DNA of 64,000 bases from Imbricaverruca yamaguchii. Its lineage: Eukaryota; Arthropoda; Thecostraca; Neoverrucidae. The notes under the pieces are model-generated. The model saw only the letters and a list, made by a program, of their open reading frames with translations. It made no database searches and had not been told where the DNA came from. Below are positions 60,824 to 64,000 of the stretch, piece after piece. The stretch is from NCBI GenBank assembly GCA_034440575.1, contig JAOTOL010001511.1:1140001-1204000 (forward strand), read 5' to 3'. Numbering within the stretch: position 1 is the stretch's first letter; each line of letters opens with the position of its first letter. Position numbers and translations under genes: made by a program.

Positions 60824-62734
60824 ATGGAGAACTTCACGGGTGGCTCGGCGGCCGCGCCCATGTCCCGCGTGGAGCTCACCCTGTCGTGCCGGTGAGCAGA
60901 GCAGCTGGTAGCCGGGCACTGCATGAATGTTGAAATATTGATTTCTCTCTAGGTGTGAGATGTCGAAACGGGTGCTGCAGGATGTCGAAATTGCCATGGA
61001 TTTTTTTTGTTTTGTTTAATAAATTTGATCCGAGTTGTGTTGGGGTGGCTTGAGGAGCCAGGATTCTATTGCTAAGTAGAGCTTGTTGCGTGAACCCTGG
61101 CCCCACCACCCGATTCATGAACTCCAGTTCAACGGCAGAATTTAGACCGAAAGTTTAACGTGCCGCCAATGCACCGACGCGGCCGCCCGGTAGCTCGTCC
61201 CCGGCCTTATCGGGCCAGCTGCCAACTGACACTCCCGGCCGGGGGCTAAATGCGAGCGCGCGAAGCGACTCGAACCCTGTGTTGCCAGTACAGGGGAGAC
61301 CAGTGCAGGCCAGCGCTCCAACCAACTGAGCTACCGGGGCGGATGTAATGCTATTAAGAATATTTTGAAGTTCTGTAAACCCAGTTTTGAGACAATTGTG
61401 TATGTATGACTGTTCCAATTTTGCATGTTTTGAAAGGTACCTAATTTGGTTATACCAATATCAATGATAATGATACAAACAGCTATGCTATAAGCTGCCA
61501 TTATATAGCAAAGCACAGGTGTATATCATCATCACCACATCTTGGCTTGATGTACACAGTGACATGTGCACCAAGAGTGCTACCGAAAGTAGTGTCAGTA
61601 CTTTATGTCATGTGATGCCCTGTTCATGTTGGGTGCCATTGCACATACATGCAAGGTTCACTTCAGTTTGTTGTGTGTGTTCTAATAGAACAGGCACTCC
61701 ACAAATGGTCAGGTGATGAGCTTGAATAACAGCTCATTTGTGTATCACCTTCCCGACCGTCGCCCTCATCCAATCCATCCATATCCAGGCTCTATAATTT
61801 TGATTGCGCGCGCGCCGGGTTCAGTTGTGCTATGCAATGACTGGTCCAGACAGGTCACAGGGTCATACCAATTTTCCCCTGGGAAGATTGGTATATATAT
61901 ATATATATATATAGTTTTATTTTTAGCATGAAGTATTCACTGGTGCTAGTTGTCAGCCACCAGTCACAAATGACGTCATCTTGCAGTGGGCTGGCCGACA
62001 TGGACGTGTTCTCAAAGTCGGACCCGTTTATCGTGGTGTACATCGGGGAGGACGGCACCGACGTGTGGACAGAGTTCAAACGCACCGAGGTCATCTATGA
62101 CAACCTGAACCCGGACTTCGCCACCAAGATTGCGTTGACCTACCGCTTTGAGGAGCAGCAGCGGCTACGGTGAGCGGCGGTGACCTGTTGATTTCGTGTA
62201 GAGTGGAATGGGAGACGTCGAGAAGGACCAACTAATGTTCTTCCAAAGGGTGAAAATATATTTGGATGTCTCGATCAATGATTTTCTGCTGTGATCTTGT
62301 TCATTTTTTATGGTGGCGATCATGTCAGTGGTATATCTCCCACCTTTGTCAGTCTGCTGTGCTGCTACCAGAAACCATAAGTGCTCTTAGGGACTAGGAT
62401 CTCATTCATAGCCTGTATTAAAAACAAAAAAGTAGCACTTAATCATGTCGGAAAGAAAAAAATATTGTGTGAATATGATTGTCATAAGTGCGCGTGTGTG
62501 TGCGTGTGCGCGTGCGTGTGTGTGCATGTTCGTGTGCATGTATGTGTATGTATGTATGTATATATGTATGTACATATGTATATATGTATGGATGCATGTA
62601 TGTATATATGTATGTATGGATGTATGCATGTATATATGTATGTATGTATGTATTTATGTATATATGTATGGATGAATATATGTATGGGTGCATGTATGTA
62701 TGGATGTATGTATATATGTATGTATATATGTATG

Positions 62735-62768
<34 letters not shown>

Positions 62769-63402
62769 TATATGTATGTATATATGTATGTATGGATGTA
62801 TGCATGCATGTATGTATGCATGTGCTGACGTGACGTGGTGGTGCGCCAGGTTCGACGTGTACGACGTGGACGCACCGTCTCCGGACCTGTCGCTGCACGA
62901 CTTCCTCGGCCGGCGCGAGTGCACGCTGGGCGAGCTGGTGAGCGGGCACGCCAGCTCGCTGCCGCTGCTGGGCGGCCCCGGCGGCCAGGGCACCCTGCTG
63001 GTGCACGTGGAGGAGCTGCTCGCCAGTCGCGAGCACGCGCTCTTCCGGCTGTCGGCCGCCAAGCTGGACAAGAAGGGCTGGCTGCTGGGCAGCACCAGCG
63101 CCTACCTGGAGCTGCTCAAGTGCACCGAGGACAGCCGGTGGGTGCTGGTGTCGCGCACCGAGGTGGCGCACGGCACGCGCCAGCCGCGCTGGCAGCCGTT
63201 CGAGGTGGCGCTGGCGTCGCTCTGCAACGGAGACCACCACCGCAACATCCGCGCCGTCTGCTGGCACTGGAACCGCAGCGGCACGCCGTCTCTGATCGGC
63301 CAGACGCACTTCACCGTCAGCCAGCTGGCGGGGAAGCTGCGATCCGTCGCTACTTCTGCCGGCAGCGCCACGACTCTGCCGCTGGTGCACCCTGAGAAGC
63401 AG
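60824..63402 (+). CDS. CPNE: Copine, N-terminal part (C2A and C2B); continues past window
   Basis: Copines are Ca2+-dependent phospholipid-binding proteins with two C2 domains and a C-terminal von Willebrand A-like domain, acting at membranes. Exons are 60824-60891, 61987-62169 and 62850-63402, with phases 2, 2 and 0, giving 268 residues so far. C2A (about residues 13-140) shows VELTLSCRGLADMD, SKSDPF, RTEVIYDNLNPDF and RFDVYDVD, so its Ca2+ loops are intact. C2B begins at KLDKKGWLLG and holds RTEV and NIRAVCWHWNRSG. There the SDPF-type and DYD-type aspartates are replaced, so Ca2+ binding there is doubtful. The A domain must be encoded beyond 64000. Exon 3 is large for this family. The exon 3 donor is GTCAGT. 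Confidence 0.93.
61050..61342 (-). mobile_element. SINE family A, copy 2, in copine intron 1
   Basis: The minus-strand head is ccccggtagctcagttggtt with a B-box gggttcgagtcgc. Its body matches the 31420-31661 copy. This copy is the less decayed of the two. Confidence 0.82.
61891..61914. repeat. (TA)n microsatellite
   Basis: About twelve TA units, 75 bases before copine exon 2. Confidence 0.9.
62484..62822. repeat. (TGCG/TGTG)n then (TATG)n microsatellite
   Basis: This fills the end of copine intron 2 to within about 30 bases of the exon 3 acceptor. Long Tyr/Met/Cys- or His/Thr/Ile-rich frames here are repeat products. Confidence 0.95.
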
Positions 63403-63897
63403 GTCAGTGACCCGCCCCCATCGATCTCACCGCCCCCACCCCCGGAAAACATCGTGGGGACGTTCCTCGGTTCTTTTTGGTCTGTTTGTTTCTTTTTTTT
63501 TTCTTGCATATTACATGATGAAAATACAGCATTGCAAGTCAATGTATCATAACTAAATTTGTGCATGCTAGTATAATATGTATTGGCTAAGCTGGCGAAA
63601 AGCTTGCATATCTGGGGGATATATTTGAAACGAATTCTAGATGTAGATTGAAACAGCTGAAATATATTGTACTGCGAAAATATCAGCATGAAAGTCGACC
63701 ATTGGGTTCCTTCCCTGGCAACCAGCTCGCTAAGCATGCACAACATTGAACGCCCCTCCCCGAAAAACGCACTGGTTGTCCCCTCCCCCCCCCCTAAACA
63801 CGGGTGGGTGACCGGCGAGCAGGGTTTCGCAATGCTGCTGGTTGGTGGGAGCGGGAGCTGGGCAGGAACTACTGATGCACCTGAGACTTGAGGTTGT

Positions 63898-64000
63898 TAC
63901 GTCATATCGCTCGTGCTACGCTACTGATCAGTCGGTGAGGTACTACGTCATGTCACTCGTGCTACGCTACTGATCAGTCGGTGGGGTATTGCGTCATGTC
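63898..64000. repeat. 46-bp tandem repeat running off the window
   Basis: Just over two units of tacgtcatatcgctcgtgct plus acgctactgatcagtcggtg plus aggtac. Confidence 0.8.

Overview
The window is nuclear DNA of an animal with introns, non-LTR retrotransposons, tRNA-derived SINEs, MITEs and many satellite arrays. The genes have few introns: CIAO3 has one coding intron, and one copine exon carries most of two C2 domains. Coding exons are mostly very GC-rich. With the CR1-like retrotransposons this suggests an arthropod, perhaps a crustacean. That is inference at low confidence. All gene models were built by hand from splice signals, phase continuity and recalled family motifs; nothing was searched or aligned by computer.

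Four protein genes are supported. (1) A PAP2-family phospholipid phosphatase (wunen/PLPP type) on + at 16828-25992: six exons, 305 residues, all three catalytic motifs intact. (2) An unrecognised 202-residue protein with an N-terminal signal/anchor segment on - at 40291-30945: four exons whose phases fit throughout, and an upstream TATA box and double E-box. (3) CIAO3/NARFL, the cytosolic Fe-S assembly factor, on - at 50661-48521: two coding exons, 475 residues, all eight cluster cysteines. (4) The start of a copine on + at 60824-63402: C2A and C2B are present, and the A domain must lie beyond the right edge.

Layout. 0-1.4 kb: end of a piggyBac-like MITE inserted in a CR1-like LINE. 1.4-16.8 kb: no convincing gene, but many minisatellites, GC-rich low-complexity DNA, two hAT-type MITEs and a SINE. 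16.8-26 kb: phosphatase gene. 26-30.6 kb: a purine tract and a 34-bp satellite. 30.6-40.4 kb: the unknown gene, with a 3.6-kb 12-bp satellite filling its last intron. 40.4-48.2 kb: minisatellites and SINEs. 48.5-50.7 kb: CIAO3. 50.7-59.2 kb: AT-rich, nested LINEs. 60.8 kb to the end: copine.

The most unusual pattern is tandem duplication across exon/intron borders. In the phosphatase gene the acceptor plus the start of exon 5 is repeated in 123-bp units, and the start of exon 3 is partly repeated too. In the unknown gene the exon 2 donor is repeated in 21-bp, frame-preserving units. Each gives the splicing machinery several near-identical sites. The four genes do not form a shared pathway; their proximity looks incidental.
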